NCBI GenBank assembly: GCA_049297855.1
Contig: JBAQVB010000027.1
Coordinates: 1-37,477 of the forward strand
Direction: 5' to 3'
Origin: CAXYVX01 sp049297855
GTDB taxonomy: Bacteria; Patescibacteriota; Saccharimonadia; Saccharimonadales; Saccharimonadaceae
DNA length: 37,477 nucleotides
Part shown: one piece after another, positions 23,607 through 31,945 of the stretch
Numbering within the stretch: position 1 is the first letter of the stretch
How the letters are laid out: every line of letters begins with the position of its first letter
Program-made: the position numbers and the translations under genes
Notes under the pieces: generated by a model
The model's input: the letters and a program-made list of their open reading frames with translations, nothing else
What the model was told of the DNA's origin: nothing
The model's database searches: none

Positions 23607-24845
23607 ATGGATATAAACAAATATGCTGTCGGAATTGATATTGGCACGAATCTAATTAAAGTGGTGGTTGGTTCTTCGATGACACCGGCCGAGGACGCTA
23701 CATCAACGCCAACTAAGCTTACGATTATCGGCGTGGGGCAGTCTGATACGACTGGCATGCGCAAAGGTGTCATCGTGTCGCAAGATTCTGTAGCGCAGGC
23801 GCTTGACCGGGCTCTGAGCGATGCTGAACGCATGAGCGGTTATCACATCGATGCGGCTACGGTGTCAATCAACGGCTCGCACATCGTTGGTTTATCGAGC
23901 CAGGGCGTGATTGCGGTAGCGAACGGTGGTGCGATCGGAGCAGACGAAATCAATCGCGTGCGTGAAGCGGCCGAAGTTGTGCAATTGCCACCCAACCGGG
24001 AAATTTTAGATACGACGCCACGCAATTATAAACTGGATAGTCAGGACAATATTCGCGATCCGTTTGGCATGACCGGCATCCGGCTGGAGGTGGATGCTTA
24101 CATGATCACCGCACTAACGCCACATTTGCGCAATATCGAAAAAGTATTGGACTTGACGCAGATCCGGGCTAACCGGATTTTGCCCGCTGGTTTGGCGGCG
24201 GCACAGGCTTCATTGAGTGATCAACAGCGTGAAAATGGCGTGGTGGCGGTGGATATTGGCGCCACCACGACGAACATGGCGGTCTATGAGGAAGGCGACA
24301 TTACCCACATTGCGGTTTTGCCGATCGGTAGCGCTAATATTACGAATGATTTGGCGATTGGCCTGCGGACGGATCTAGATATCGCGGAACAGGTGAAGAT
24401 TGCTCACGCCGTGGCGGCGCCGGAATTGCGTCGGGGTGCCGAAAAAACAATTAATGTCAAAGTGGGCGACCGAGAGCACGCTTTTACCACTGAAATTATC
24501 GATGAAATAGTCGAGGCGAGGCTATCGGAAATTTTTGAATTGGTGAACCACGAATTGAAAAAAATTAAGAAATTCGCTAACCTGCCGGGTGGCGTCGTAT
24601 TGAGTGGCGGGGGCGCGCGTTTGCGTGGCATCGCAGATTATGCACGTAGTATCATGCAAATGAACGCTACCGTGGCTAAAACTCCACACTATAGTGGCAT
24701 GGTCGATAAGGTTGCGGGACCGGAATTTACGACCGCACTCGGATTGATGGCGATCGACTCGGAATTTGCACCTATTCAAAAAACACAAACTCAGGTTGGT
24801 TTTTGGGGTCTAGGCCATCTATTTGGACGATTTAGCCAGAAATAA
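23607..24845 (+). CDS. ftsA: Cell division protein FtsA
   Basis: The protein has 412 residues. This actin-like ATPase ties FtsZ to the membrane. Motifs: AVGIDIGTNLIKVVVG (phosphate 1), the SHS2 1C domain (about 85-160), VVAVDIGATTTNMAVYEEGD (phosphate 2) and GGVVLSGGGARLRGIADYA (adenosine). The last residues FWGLGHLFGRFSQK form the amphipathic membrane-targeting helix. It has no Shine-Dalgarno and is probably leaderless. ftsZ follows after a 261-base gap with its own promoter. Confidence 0.95.
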   Translation: MDINKYAVGIDIGTNLIKVVVGSSMTPAEDATSTPTKLTIIGVGQSDTTGMRKGVIVSQDSVAQALDRALSDAERMSGYHIDAATVSINGSHIVGLSSQGVIAVANGGAIGADEINRVREAAEVVQLPPNREILDTTPRNYKLDSQDNIRDPFGMTGIRLEVDAYMITALTPHLRNIEKVLDLTQIRANRILPAGLAAAQASLSDQQRENGVVAVDIGATTTNMAVYEEGDITHIAVLPIGSANITNDLAIGLRTDLDIAEQVKIAHAVAAPELRRGAEKTINVKVGDREHAFTTEIIDEIVEARLSEIFELVNHELKKIKKFANLPGGVVLSGGGARLRGIADYARSIMQMNATVAKTPHYSGMVDKVAGPEFTTALGLMAIDSEFAPIQKTQTQVGFWGLGHLFGRFSQK

Positions 24846-25003
24846 TCGTCCTGCCGCGTAATAGTTCAAAATTTTGTGTTCAGTTTTAACAGTGTAAAAA
24901 TCCCTAAAAATAATTTATTTGTTCATGATTTTACATATATTTTTATTAAATGATCGGTTCGGCGTCACTTCTGAAAAAATAATTTGTTCAGGTTGAATGA
25001 TCC
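24846..25003. other. AT-rich gap between ftsA and ftsZ with repeated GTTCA motifs
   Basis: No gene. AATAATTT followed closely by TTTGTTCA occurs twice (24909-24925 and 24978-24990), and GTTCA occurs again at 24878-24882 and near 24864. These could be sites for a regulator of ftsZ or chance in AT-rich DNA. Confidence 0.4.
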
Positions 25004-25032
25004 TTGACGCGGTTAAATCGAACGTGTATAAT
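25004..25032 (+). promoter_or_regulatory. Promoter of ftsZ
   Basis: TTGACG (25004-25009), 17-base spacer, TATAAT (25027-25032). Close to consensus. Leader about 68 bases. Confidence 0.8.
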
Positions 25033-25106
25033 TTTTGTGTACATTATTAAGCTTCAGCTTCGCAGGCACTGCAGATTTGCGAACAAGAAGGGAAAGTGAG
25101 AGGGAA

Positions 25107-26465
25107 ATGCCAGAAATCAAACCAAGTGAAGTCACCGCCAGCGCAGTTATTAAAGTTGTTGGCGTGGGAGGTGCCGGCGGAGCAGCAATCAATCGCATGA
25201 AGGATGCTGGTATTAAAGGCGTTGAATTTATAGCGATTAACACTGACGCACAGGCGCTCCATAATAGCGAGGCGGAAGTCAAGATTCACATCGGTAAAGA
25301 AACCACGCGTGGTCTTGGGGCGGGGGCGGATCCAGCTAAAGGCGAGGCGGCCGCTAAAGAAAACCTCGACGAAATTAAAAAAGCTCTCGAAGGTGCCGAT
25401 ATGGCATTTGTGACGATTGGTGCTGGCGGCGGTACGGGTTCGGGCGCTGGTCCGGTCGTGGCGCAACTCGCCAAAAGCCTGGACATTTTAACGGTTGGCG
25501 TAGCAACGCGACCGTTCAGTTTTGAAGGTGAAAAACGTCGCAAAAACAGTGAAATTGCCATCGAAAACTTGTCAAAAAATGTTGACACATTGATCACGAT
25601 TCCGAACGATCGCCTACTACAGACGATTGATCGCCGAACACCACTCCTCGAAACGTTTAAGATCGCTGATGACGTCTTGCGCCAGGGTGTGCAGGGTATT
25701 TCCGAGCTAATTACCGAGCACGGTTTGATCAATTTGGACTTTGCTGATGTGCGCGCCATTATGTCGAACGCCGGATCCGCGTTGATGGGCATTGGCCGGG
25801 CTAGCGGCGATGATCGGGCGGTGAAAGCTGCGCAACAAGCTATTGAATCACCGCTGATAGAAGTTAGCATTGACGGAGCGCGCGGCGTACTATTCAACGT
25901 CAAAGGCGGTTACGACATGAGCATGAGCGAAATTCAAGAAGCAGCCGAAACGATTACTTCATCGGTTAGTCCCGACGCCAATATTATTTTTGGTGCAACG
26001 CTTGATCCGGAGATGGAGGACGAAATTGTTATTACAGTGGTGGCAACCGGTTTTGACGCAGCCTATTTTGTCGGCCAGCAGGGCGCCAAAAACGAAAAAC
26101 CTCTGTCGCGCGAGGAAAAAAGTTTTAATGATGTCGTCGCGCAAAACGTCAAAAATATCGACGATAAAAAAGTCGATTTGCATGGTATCAACGTGGACGA
26201 TGATGCGCGACCCACGATTGACAGCGAAGATTTCACGAAGGACGACCTGGCGACTGATACGGACTGGCACGATGGTGGCGTCACTACCGAGGAATCGACC
26301 GATGATGATAACAATGATAATAACGTTAAAACCGACGATGATAGCGATAATGATAATGACACGTCGAAATCAGCTTTCGGTACATTTCCGAAATCAGAAG
26401 ACCAGGACGATAAATACGACACGCCGTCGTTTCTGCGCCGTCGTTTTGGTCGTAAAAAGAAGTAG
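25107..26465 (+). CDS. ftsZ: Cell division protein FtsZ
   Basis: The protein has 452 residues. The tubulin-like GTPase that forms the division ring. The start at 25107 (MPEIKPSEVTAS) follows GAGAGGG; an apparent frame from 25035 lies in the leader. VVGVGGAGGAAINRM opens the GTPase domain, IGAGGGTGSGAGPVVA is the tubulin signature, and LINLDFADVRAIM is the T7 loop. After the folded part (about 330) comes a very acidic Asp/Asn linker of about 110 residues. The last residues TPSFLRRRFGRKKK are the tail peptide that binds FtsA and a basic end. nrdR follows after 2 bases. Confidence 0.97.
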   Translation: MPEIKPSEVTASAVIKVVGVGGAGGAAINRMKDAGIKGVEFIAINTDAQALHNSEAEVKIHIGKETTRGLGAGADPAKGEAAAKENLDEIKKALEGADMAFVTIGAGGGTGSGAGPVVAQLAKSLDILTVGVATRPFSFEGEKRRKNSEIAIENLSKNVDTLITIPNDRLLQTIDRRTPLLETFKIADDVLRQGVQGISELITEHGLINLDFADVRAIMSNAGSALMGIGRASGDDRAVKAAQQAIESPLIEVSIDGARGVLFNVKGGYDMSMSEIQEAAETITSSVSPDANIIFGATLDPEMEDEIVITVVATGFDAAYFVGQQGAKNEKPLSREEKSFNDVVAQNVKNIDDKKVDLHGINVDDDARPTIDSEDFTKDDLATDTDWHDGGVTTEESTDDDNNDNNVKTDDDSDNDNDTSKSAFGTFPKSEDQDDKYDTPSFLRRRFGRKKK

Positions 26466-26467
26466 CT

Positions 26468-26926
26468 ATGCATTGCCCAAAGTGTAAATCCGAGGAAAGT
26501 AAAGTAGTCGAATCGCGCGATACGGGTGACGCCGTGCGTCGCCGCCGCAAATGTTTGGATTGTGGCGCCCGTTACACCACTTATGAGCGGATCGAAAAAC
26601 CGAATCTGGCCGTGATTAAAAAAGACGATCGTCGCGAACTGTTTGATCGCGTGAAATTAAAGCGTGCCATCCTCATGTCGGTCGGTCAGTTCATCGGTGG
26701 CGACATAGAAACCGAAAAATTGGTAGCAAAAATTGAGGAACAAATTTACGATTTAGGTGAAAACGAAGTAACGAGTAAACAAATCGGCGACATCGTCATG
26801 TCGGAACTGGCTAAATATAATGAGGTCGCCTATATTCGTTTCGCTAGCGTTTATCGGAAATTTAAAAACGCCGACGAATTCATCGCCACGTTGAAAGAGC
26901 TGCGTGCCAAGGGCGGTCAATCATGA
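26468..26926 (+). CDS. nrdR: Transcriptional repressor NrdR
   Basis: The protein has 152 residues, the usual length. It represses ribonucleotide reductase genes in response to ATP/dATP. The zinc ribbon has Cys3, Cys6, Cys29 and Cys32, with VESRDTGDAVRRRRKC between. The ATP-cone follows from about 48 (VIKKDDRRELFDRVKLKRAI) and ends in VAYIRFASVYRKFKNADEF. No reductase gene or NrdR box pair was seen in this window. It starts 2 bases after ftsZ and overlaps the next gene by ATGA, so ftsZ-nrdR-26923-27174 is probably one operon. Confidence 0.95.
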   Translation: MHCPKCKSEESKVVESRDTGDAVRRRRKCLDCGARYTTYERIEKPNLAVIKKDDRRELFDRVKLKRAILMSVGQFIGGDIETEKLVAKIEEQIYDLGENEVTSKQIGDIVMSELAKYNEVAYIRFASVYRKFKNADEFIATLKELRAKGGQS

Positions 26927-27174
26927 GTTTAATTATCGTTTATCGTAAAGATTCTGAGAGTGCCACGGCTGCCGAAAGTTTTTTGCGCGATTATCACGAC
27001 CAAACCGGTCGTGAAATCGAAGTGCGTAGCCCGGATGACGCCAGCGGCCAACAGTTTATTGAAATGTATGATATCGTATCCTATCCGACGCTGATCGCGC
27101 TTGGTCCGGACGGCACCGAGCTGGCGAAATGGCGCGACAATTTACCAACTATTGATGAGGTTTCAATTTACTAA
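26923..27174 (+). CDS. Cysteine-free thioredoxin-fold protein
   Basis: The protein has 83 residues. It has the beta-alpha-beta start of a thioredoxin (LIIVYRKDSESATAAESFL) and the cis-proline strand (YDIVSYPTLIALGPDGTEL). Where thioredoxins carry CxxC it has DSES, and there is no cysteine anywhere, so it cannot do disulphide exchange itself. It is short for the fold. Overlaps nrdR by 4 bases and the VKOR gene by 1, so it is tightly coupled to a disulphide-forming membrane enzyme; it might bind or scaffold a partner. Function unknown. Confidence 0.7.
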   Translation: MSLIIVYRKDSESATAAESFLRDYHDQTGREIEVRSPDDASGQQFIEMYDIVSYPTLIALGPDGTELAKWRDNLPTIDEVSIY

Positions 27175-27872
27175 TGGTGGGTCAGCGAAAACACGCTCAA
27201 AAGTCGGCCAAATCATCGGGGCGGGCGGAGGCGAAAGCTGTGCCCGTCGCCAAGGTTGAAGCAAAAACCAATCTTAAATCCGTTCACGCACGCCAGATAA
27301 TTGCTATTTTAATCATTGTCTTTTCGGGGCTGGCGTTAATCGCGAGTGTTATTTTAACGGCCGATTTGATTCATGTTTTACGCAATCCTAACGTCAGTTT
27401 GAGTTGTAACATTAACCCGGTTTTATCATGCCAAAGCGTTATGAAAACTTGGCAGGCCGATTTATTGTTTGGCATGCCGAATTCGTTGATTGGCGTGGCG
27501 GCCTTTGCGGTGACGTTGACGTTTGGCGTGCTAATTTTGATGAACGTCAAATTGCCACGCTGGATGTGGATTGGTTTGTGGTTGGGTGTGCTGGGCGGAT
27601 TGGCCTTTGCCGGCTGGATGCTCGATCAATCATTGTATGTCATCGGTACTTTATGCCCATTCTGTTTGATAGTGGATTTCTCAACCGTGATGATTTTCGG
27701 CGCGCTGTCACAACATATTTTTCGTAATAATTTGATGGAATTAAGTGTCAAAACCAACGCTAAAATCACCAAATTCGTGCAAATGGACGGCGTAAAAGTG
27801 GTAGTCGTGGCGCTGATCGTTCTGGCGTTTTTGTTGATTTATGCGCGATTCGGCAATGCGTTATTTAGTTAA
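27174..27872 (+). CDS. Vitamin K epoxide reductase (VKOR) family membrane oxidoreductase
   Basis: The protein has 232 residues. VKOR proteins reoxidise a DsbA-like partner using quinone and so drive disulphide formation outside the membrane. A basic N-terminal tail (about 1-40) precedes at least four hydrophobic segments. The loop cysteines Cys78 and Cys86 (LSCNINPVLSCQSV) and the active-site Cys161-Cys164 (GTLCPFCLIV) are all present with family spacing. No DsbA partner is fused; the secreted proteins of the neighbouring surface cluster contain cysteine pairs that could be substrates. An extra C-terminal membrane segment lies about 207-227. Confidence 0.9.
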   Translation: MVGQRKHAQKSAKSSGRAEAKAVPVAKVEAKTNLKSVHARQIIAILIIVFSGLALIASVILTADLIHVLRNPNVSLSCNINPVLSCQSVMKTWQADLLFGMPNSLIGVAAFAVTLTFGVLILMNVKLPRWMWIGLWLGVLGGLAFAGWMLDQSLYVIGTLCPFCLIVDFSTVMIFGALSQHIFRNNLMELSVKTNAKITKFVQMDGVKVVVVALIVLAFLLIYARFGNALFS

Positions 27873-27881
27873 ATTCGGTGG

Positions 27882-27913
27882 TCGAGGCGAGATTTGGTAT
27901 TAATTCTCGTCGA
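27882..27913. repeat. Inverted repeat after the VKOR gene
   Basis: TCGA-GG-CGAGA (27882-27892) pairs with TCTCG-TCGA (27905-27913), 9 bp with a 2-base bulge. No T-run follows, so terminator function is doubtful. Confidence 0.35.
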
Positions 27914-27941
27914 TGGGGCGGTGCGGCTCGTTTTAAGATTA

Positions 27942-27971
27942 TTGACAGGTATAAAATGGCTGTGCTAAAAT
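27942..27971 (+). promoter_or_regulatory. Promoter of the four-gene surface cluster
   Basis: TTGACA (27942-27947), 18-base spacer, TAAAAT (27966-27971), extended by TGC. The leader of about 66 bases ends with GAGGGGG (28033-28039). Confidence 0.8.
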
Positions 27972-28043
27972 AGGCACGTAAGTTGTAGGCCTGCGGGTCT
28001 GCTAGTGAGTAGAGGTTGTTGATCTAATCGATGAGGGGGCTTT

Positions 28044-29496
28044 ATGGGGCACAAACAGTTAAAGATAAGAAAAATCAACCGATCGGTTGTTATTACAATT
28101 GTGTTGGTTCTAATCTCCATTACCTTAGTTGGTCCGGTGCTATATCCTCGCAACCAAGGTCCGGCCGGTGCCACGATTAATGGGCAAGCGCTGTCGTTTA
28201 AACAGGTGTCGTCTGGTGGTCTTCATACTTGCGCCATCGCATCTAATAATCAACCCTACTGTTGGGGTTATGGAGGTTATGGTCAGCTTGGCAATAACTC
28301 CACCACGGATAGCTCCGTTCCGGTGGCGGTTACTACCTCCGGCGTCCTGGCCGGTAAAACTATTGTTTCAATTTCAGCAGGTGGTAATTACACTTGCGCC
28401 ATTGCATCCGATAACCAAGCTTACTGCGGGGGGTTATGGACGTGATGGTGAACTCGGCAATAATTCTACCACCCAAAGCAATGTTCCGGTGGCGGTCACG
28501 AATACCGGCGTCTTACGCGACACCACCACCGACCTGGCAAATTCTAGTTTGCCTCTGCGCCTCCAATTCGCCCCGCGTGGCGCCGCCGCCTCTTGTTCCG
28601 CCGTTAGCTCAGGTTGGGCGCCAGTCACCAGCTCTTCCACTATATCCTACGATAATGTAGCACCCAGTGGTGGTTTAGCCATCGGCTCGCTCGGCGCCGA
28701 CGGCCCCATGTTGCCGGCCGATAGTTCATCCTACGCATATCAGACTACGGTGCGGAGTGCGTTAGCTACCGACAGCTTTACGAACGCCATTGCTATAACA
28801 CCCGGTCAAACCGGTCTGTGGGATTTTGTCCTGCGCGACCGTTCAGCCAACAATAACACCAGTTATTGTTTTCGCCTGGTGACCGATACGGTTGCTCAAC
28901 CGGGTTCATCAGTTGACGCCTATTCCCAATATCCGGAAATCCAAACCGCCACCGGTGATCTAGGGGTTAGGTTTACCGATAACAGCAATAACACATTAAC
29001 TAACCCAACTACCGGTTTCTCCGGAGCAGTGGCTACTACAAGTAGCCAGTCGACATCCGCCACACTTTCAAACAGCACATCGCAACAACTGGAGGTGGCT
29101 AACAGCGCCACCAATAGCGGTTGGAGTGTCAGCCTAGCTGCTACCGGCGGGCCAAGTGCTAAATGGCAAACGGCCGACCTGGCGCACAGTTATCCATTTA
29201 ATAACGCCAACTCTACATTAGGTCAACTATCGGTTAACAGCTCGGCCGGTTCATTCGCCGCCAGTGGCACCACGCCGAGTGGCAGCACTTGCTCAAATAC
29301 CGGTTTATCATTTGGTGGCCAACAGAGCTTTGTTAGTGGATCAATCGATGCCATAACTTTAGCTAGCGCTAGTGGCAGTAGTGATTTCAATTGTTCATTT
29401 AAACTACGTAATCTCAATTTGAACCAGGTTATACCGGCCAATCAGCCAGCCGGGAACTACACTTTGCAATTAACGGCGACGGTGATGGCCACATGA
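28044..29496 (+). pseudogene. RCC1-repeat / WxL-like large surface protein, frameshifted at a G6 run
   Basis: The intact protein would have 483 residues. GAGGGGG precedes the ATG. The first frame runs 28044-28445 and holds a signal peptide (VVITIVLVLISITLVG) and RCC1-type repeats: HTCAIASNNQPYCWGYG, then YTCAIASDNQAYCGG. There GGGGGG (28428-28433) throws it out of frame. The +1 frame continues at once with YGRDGELGNNSTTQSNVP, the expected rest of the repeat, to 29496; this part has no start of its own. Removing one G restores one frame. After the repeats comes a surface-type module (LPLRLQFAPRGAAASC) and a C-terminal domain with GWSVSL and GNYTLQLTATV, matching the small WxL-like protein at 30282. 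Either phase variation, decay or a read error. It overlaps the next gene by ATGA. Confidence 0.8.
28428..28433 (+). repeat. G6 run at the frameshift
   Basis: GGGGGG falls where the reading frame of the RCC1 gene breaks. The corresponding place in the first repeat reads TGTTGGGGTTAT and keeps frame. Five G would keep frame here, giving YCGGYG, with Gly instead of the usual RCC1 Trp. Confidence 0.75.
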
Positions 29497-30206
29497 AGCG
29501 GATAATAATCGTCGCTGGTTTTGTGGCGTTGCTGATCGTTTCAGTGCTCGCAACGTCAGCTTTTGCTCAAACGTACGAGTTGTCGCAAGATATTTTGGCG
29601 ACGCCGACCTATTTACATTATGACTTAGTACAATCCACCGATCAGACTGCGCCGCCGATTAGGCTCCATGGCACTTATGATTCCGCCCACGTCGCCACAA
29701 ATCCGACGACTAATCGGCCAAAGTTGTATGTGCAATTGGCCGGCCGAACGTTTACGCTAGGCGCGAACCAAGAGTTAACGACGAACGGCGACAGCTGGAC
29801 GCTGGATTTATCGCGCTGGGACAATGATCATCCGACCGATCCGATGAATTTAGTAGCGGGTCGGACGTATGATGGTAGCGTGACAGCCGTGCTCATTAGC
29901 CACGACAGCCTGGGCGCGCCCGCTGAACAGAGCACCAGCGCCAATTTTACGGTGACGATACCAATGAATCCTAATATTGTCGGTAATAATAATAGCCCGA
30001 CCAGTGGCACAAATAATCCGGCGAATGGCAATAATTTGGGCGTATGGATTAATAATCTCTTGCCGCCGAACACTGGGGCGGGGCGGTTCTTTCGTTCGAC
30101 GGTCGGTTTGTTTTGTCTTTGTCTGGCCGGTTTAATTATAATCAGCTTTTTATCTGTGTATCTAATCATAAGGAGGTGGAAAAGGTGTCGTGGTGATCGC
30201 GACTAG
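29493..30206 (+). CDS. Secreted Ig-like protein with LPPNTG sorting signal
   Basis: The protein has 237 residues. Signal peptide about 1-25 (IIIVAGFVALLIVSVLATSA, then FAQ). A single beta-rich domain (about 30-155) contains RPKLYVQLAGRTFTLG and GDSWTLDLSRWD; it looks immunoglobulin-like. An Asn/Gly/Pro linker leads to LPPNTG (190-195), a hydrophobic segment (about 201-224) and a basic tail (RRWKRCRGDRD): a sortase-type signal with one residue more than LPxTG (or PPNTG). In lactobacillus csc clusters the CscD protein is likewise small and LPxTG-anchored. It starts inside the stop of the previous gene (ATGA). Confidence 0.8.
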   Translation: MKRIIIVAGFVALLIVSVLATSAFAQTYELSQDILATPTYLHYDLVQSTDQTAPPIRLHGTYDSAHVATNPTTNRPKLYVQLAGRTFTLGANQELTTNGDSWTLDLSRWDNDHPTDPMNLVAGRTYDGSVTAVLISHDSLGAPAEQSTSANFTVTIPMNPNIVGNNNSPTSGTNNPANGNNLGVWINNLLPPNTGAGRFFRSTVGLFCLCLAGLIIISFLSVYLIIRRWKRCRGDRD

Positions 30207-30220
30207 AGTTAGAATTATTA

Positions 30221-30248
30221 TTGATTTTTATAATCTGGCGCGTATAAT
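30221..30248 (+). promoter_or_regulatory. Internal promoter before the small WxL-like gene
   Basis: TTGATT (30221-30226), 16-base spacer, TATAAT (30243-30248). Would allow separate expression of the last two cluster genes. Confidence 0.55.
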
Positions 30249-30281
30249 GGTTAAGCGTATAATAATAAAAGGAGAAAAACC

Positions 30282-30920
30282 ATGAAAAAAACTAATAAGC
30301 CAGTTTGGTTTTGTGTCGGCATCATTACTTTGGTGGTGGTCGGTTTGGTTGGTGGCGCGCCCGCTCACGCCGCAACGAGCGCTAATTCAACCCTCAGCCA
30401 AAATATCACAGCCGGTGCGCTGAGTACTGATATTCGTGATGGTTCCAACGCAATCGTGGCCAGCCCAACCTTTACGCTAAGCTCCGTCACGGCATCAACT
30501 GGGGCGCAGACCTCGACCGGCTCGTTTGGTTCATCGTCGCAGCGCATTTCGGTTGATAACCCGGGTGGCGCTAATAATGGCTGGACATTGGCATTGAATG
30601 CAACTGTGCCGGGAACGAGCAAGTGGACCAGTGGCGCCAATAATTATAGTTATAATGGTACAGCTGCCGCTGGGCAATTGACGGTTAATCCGGCCGCCGG
30701 AACGATTACCCCGATAATTGGTAGCACGACGGGCATTACGCTCGGTACGTCGGCCGCCTTTTCTGCCTCGACTCCGATTACTTTAGCGGCGGCAGCTAGC
30801 ACGTCAGATGATATTTGGAACGGTTATTTGACCGGCATTGGTTTATCGCAAACCATTCCAGCCGGCCAGGCAATCGGCACCTATACATTACCCGTCACGC
30901 AAACTGTAACGGCTCAATAA
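30282..30920 (+). CDS. Small secreted WxL-like domain protein
   Basis: The protein has 212 residues. AAAAGGAG (30267-30274) precedes the ATG. Signal peptide about 1-32, with a cut after PAHA. The rest is one Ser/Thr/Ala-rich beta domain. DNPGGANNGWTLALNATVPG carries Trp101-Thr-Leu103, in the same setting as the distal motif of WxL domains (an acidic or Asn residue, Gly, then GWxL). The end GTYTLPVTQTVTAQ corresponds to the proximal YxxxL region but lacks the second Trp. The order and ends match the C-terminal domain encoded at 28930-29496. WxL domains bind peptidoglycan non-covalently in Firmicutes. The call is by eye; a related but distinct secreted family is possible. Confidence 0.7.
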   Translation: MKKTNKPVWFCVGIITLVVVGLVGGAPAHAATSANSTLSQNITAGALSTDIRDGSNAIVASPTFTLSSVTASTGAQTSTGSFGSSSQRISVDNPGGANNGWTLALNATVPGTSKWTSGANNYSYNGTAAAGQLTVNPAAGTITPIIGSTTGITLGTSAAFSASTPITLAAAASTSDDIWNGYLTGIGLSQTIPAGQAIGTYTLPVTQTVTAQ

Positions 30921-30943
30921 AAGAAAGGAGTGGGGAGAGAGAA

Positions 30944-31945
30944 ATGATTAAGGTAGGACATCGGTTTTTGGGCGTCGTCGTTACGGCGGCGCTCCTGGTT
31001 GCGAGCCTTGGGGTGTCGACATCGGCGTCGGCTATTGTGTCAGGCGGCATTGGTGGCCGACCGGCCAATCCCGATCCCAATAACCCGCGCACCCAGTCAA
31101 TTTTCGTTTATAATTTAAACGGCGGTGCTACCAAACAAGATCAGCTCTTGGTGGTTAACGCGTCGAGTCAGGCTGCCGATATCGAATTGTATCCAGTTGA
31201 TGCCACCTTAACTCAAACCGGTGATATCACTTGTAAGCAGGCGGTTGAACCACGTAACGGCGTTGGCAGTTGGATTAAACTAGATAAATCCGAAGTTAAT
31301 TTAGCGGCCGGTACAAATGAGACGGTCGGCTTCACGCTCAGTGTGCCAGAGCGGGCGGACGTCGGGGAACAGGATGGCTGTCTCATCATTCAACGTAAAT
31401 CAGCCGCCAAAACGTCAACCAGAGGTGGTATACAGCTGGAAACCCGACAGGCGATTCGTGTAGCGGTCATTGTTCCGGGCGAAATTAATCGAAATGTGAC
31501 AATTAAACAATTTGCGGTCACGCCCGAATCCGATCATCAAAACATCGCCATCGCGGTGCAAAACAAGGGCAATGTTTCGGCGGACGTGTCGGTAAAGCTC
31601 CGCATTAAGGATATGTTTGGTCACGTCGTCTATCAAAACGGTGGTGGCTACGCGGTTTTACGCGACTCGACCCGCTCGTTTAATTATGAGAGCTCGATCA
31701 ATAATTGGTATGGCGGTTTTTATAAAGCGGAACTGAGCATCCAATATAATAAACGCGCCGGCACGTTCGGCACGGCCGAACCATCGCAGTTAATAACCAA
31801 AACTACTCAGCCAATTGAGTTTTTCCTCTGGCCGGCTATTTGGGTGATAGTGTTAGTGGCCATCGTTGTAGCGGTACTGATCTTCCTGGTTATCAAACTG
31901 GTGATTAGACACCATCGCCGTAGCAACGGCTTAAGCATCAAATAA
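30944..31945 (+). CDS. DUF916/DUF3324-like (WxL-interacting) membrane-anchored protein
   Basis: The protein has 333 residues. The ATG at 30944 begins a clear signal peptide (IKVGHRFLGVVVTAALLVAS, then SASA). A beta domain (about 35-150) contains WIKLDKSEVNLAAGTNETVG and LSVPERADVGEQDGCLII, the pattern of DUF916, the peptidoglycan-binding part of WxL-interacting proteins. A second domain (about 155-285) opens with IVPGEINRNVTIKQFAV, as DUF3324 does. One membrane span (about 293-320) and a basic tail (RHHRRSNG) end it. In lactobacilli CscA has the same build and binds WxL proteins. It starts 24 bases after the small WxL-like gene, last in the cluster. Confidence 0.8.
   Translation: MIKVGHRFLGVVVTAALLVASLGVSTSASAIVSGGIGGRPANPDPNNPRTQSIFVYNLNGGATKQDQLLVVNASSQAADIELYPVDATLTQTGDITCKQAVEPRNGVGSWIKLDKSEVNLAAGTNETVGFTLSVPERADVGEQDGCLIIQRKSAAKTSTRGGIQLETRQAIRVAVIVPGEINRNVTIKQFAVTPESDHQNIAIAVQNKGNVSADVSVKLRIKDMFGHVVYQNGGGYAVLRDSTRSFNYESSINNWYGGFYKAELSIQYNKRAGTFGTAEPSQLITKTTQPIEFFLWPAIWVIVLVAIVVAVLIFLVIKLVIRHHRRSNGLSIK

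Noticed and set aside
25990..26487. A 165-codon plus-strand frame inside ftsZ
   Set aside because: It is a shifted reading of the acidic ftsZ linker, with no ribosome site, and is rich in Met, Thr and Arg as expected from frame-shifted Asp/Asn codons.
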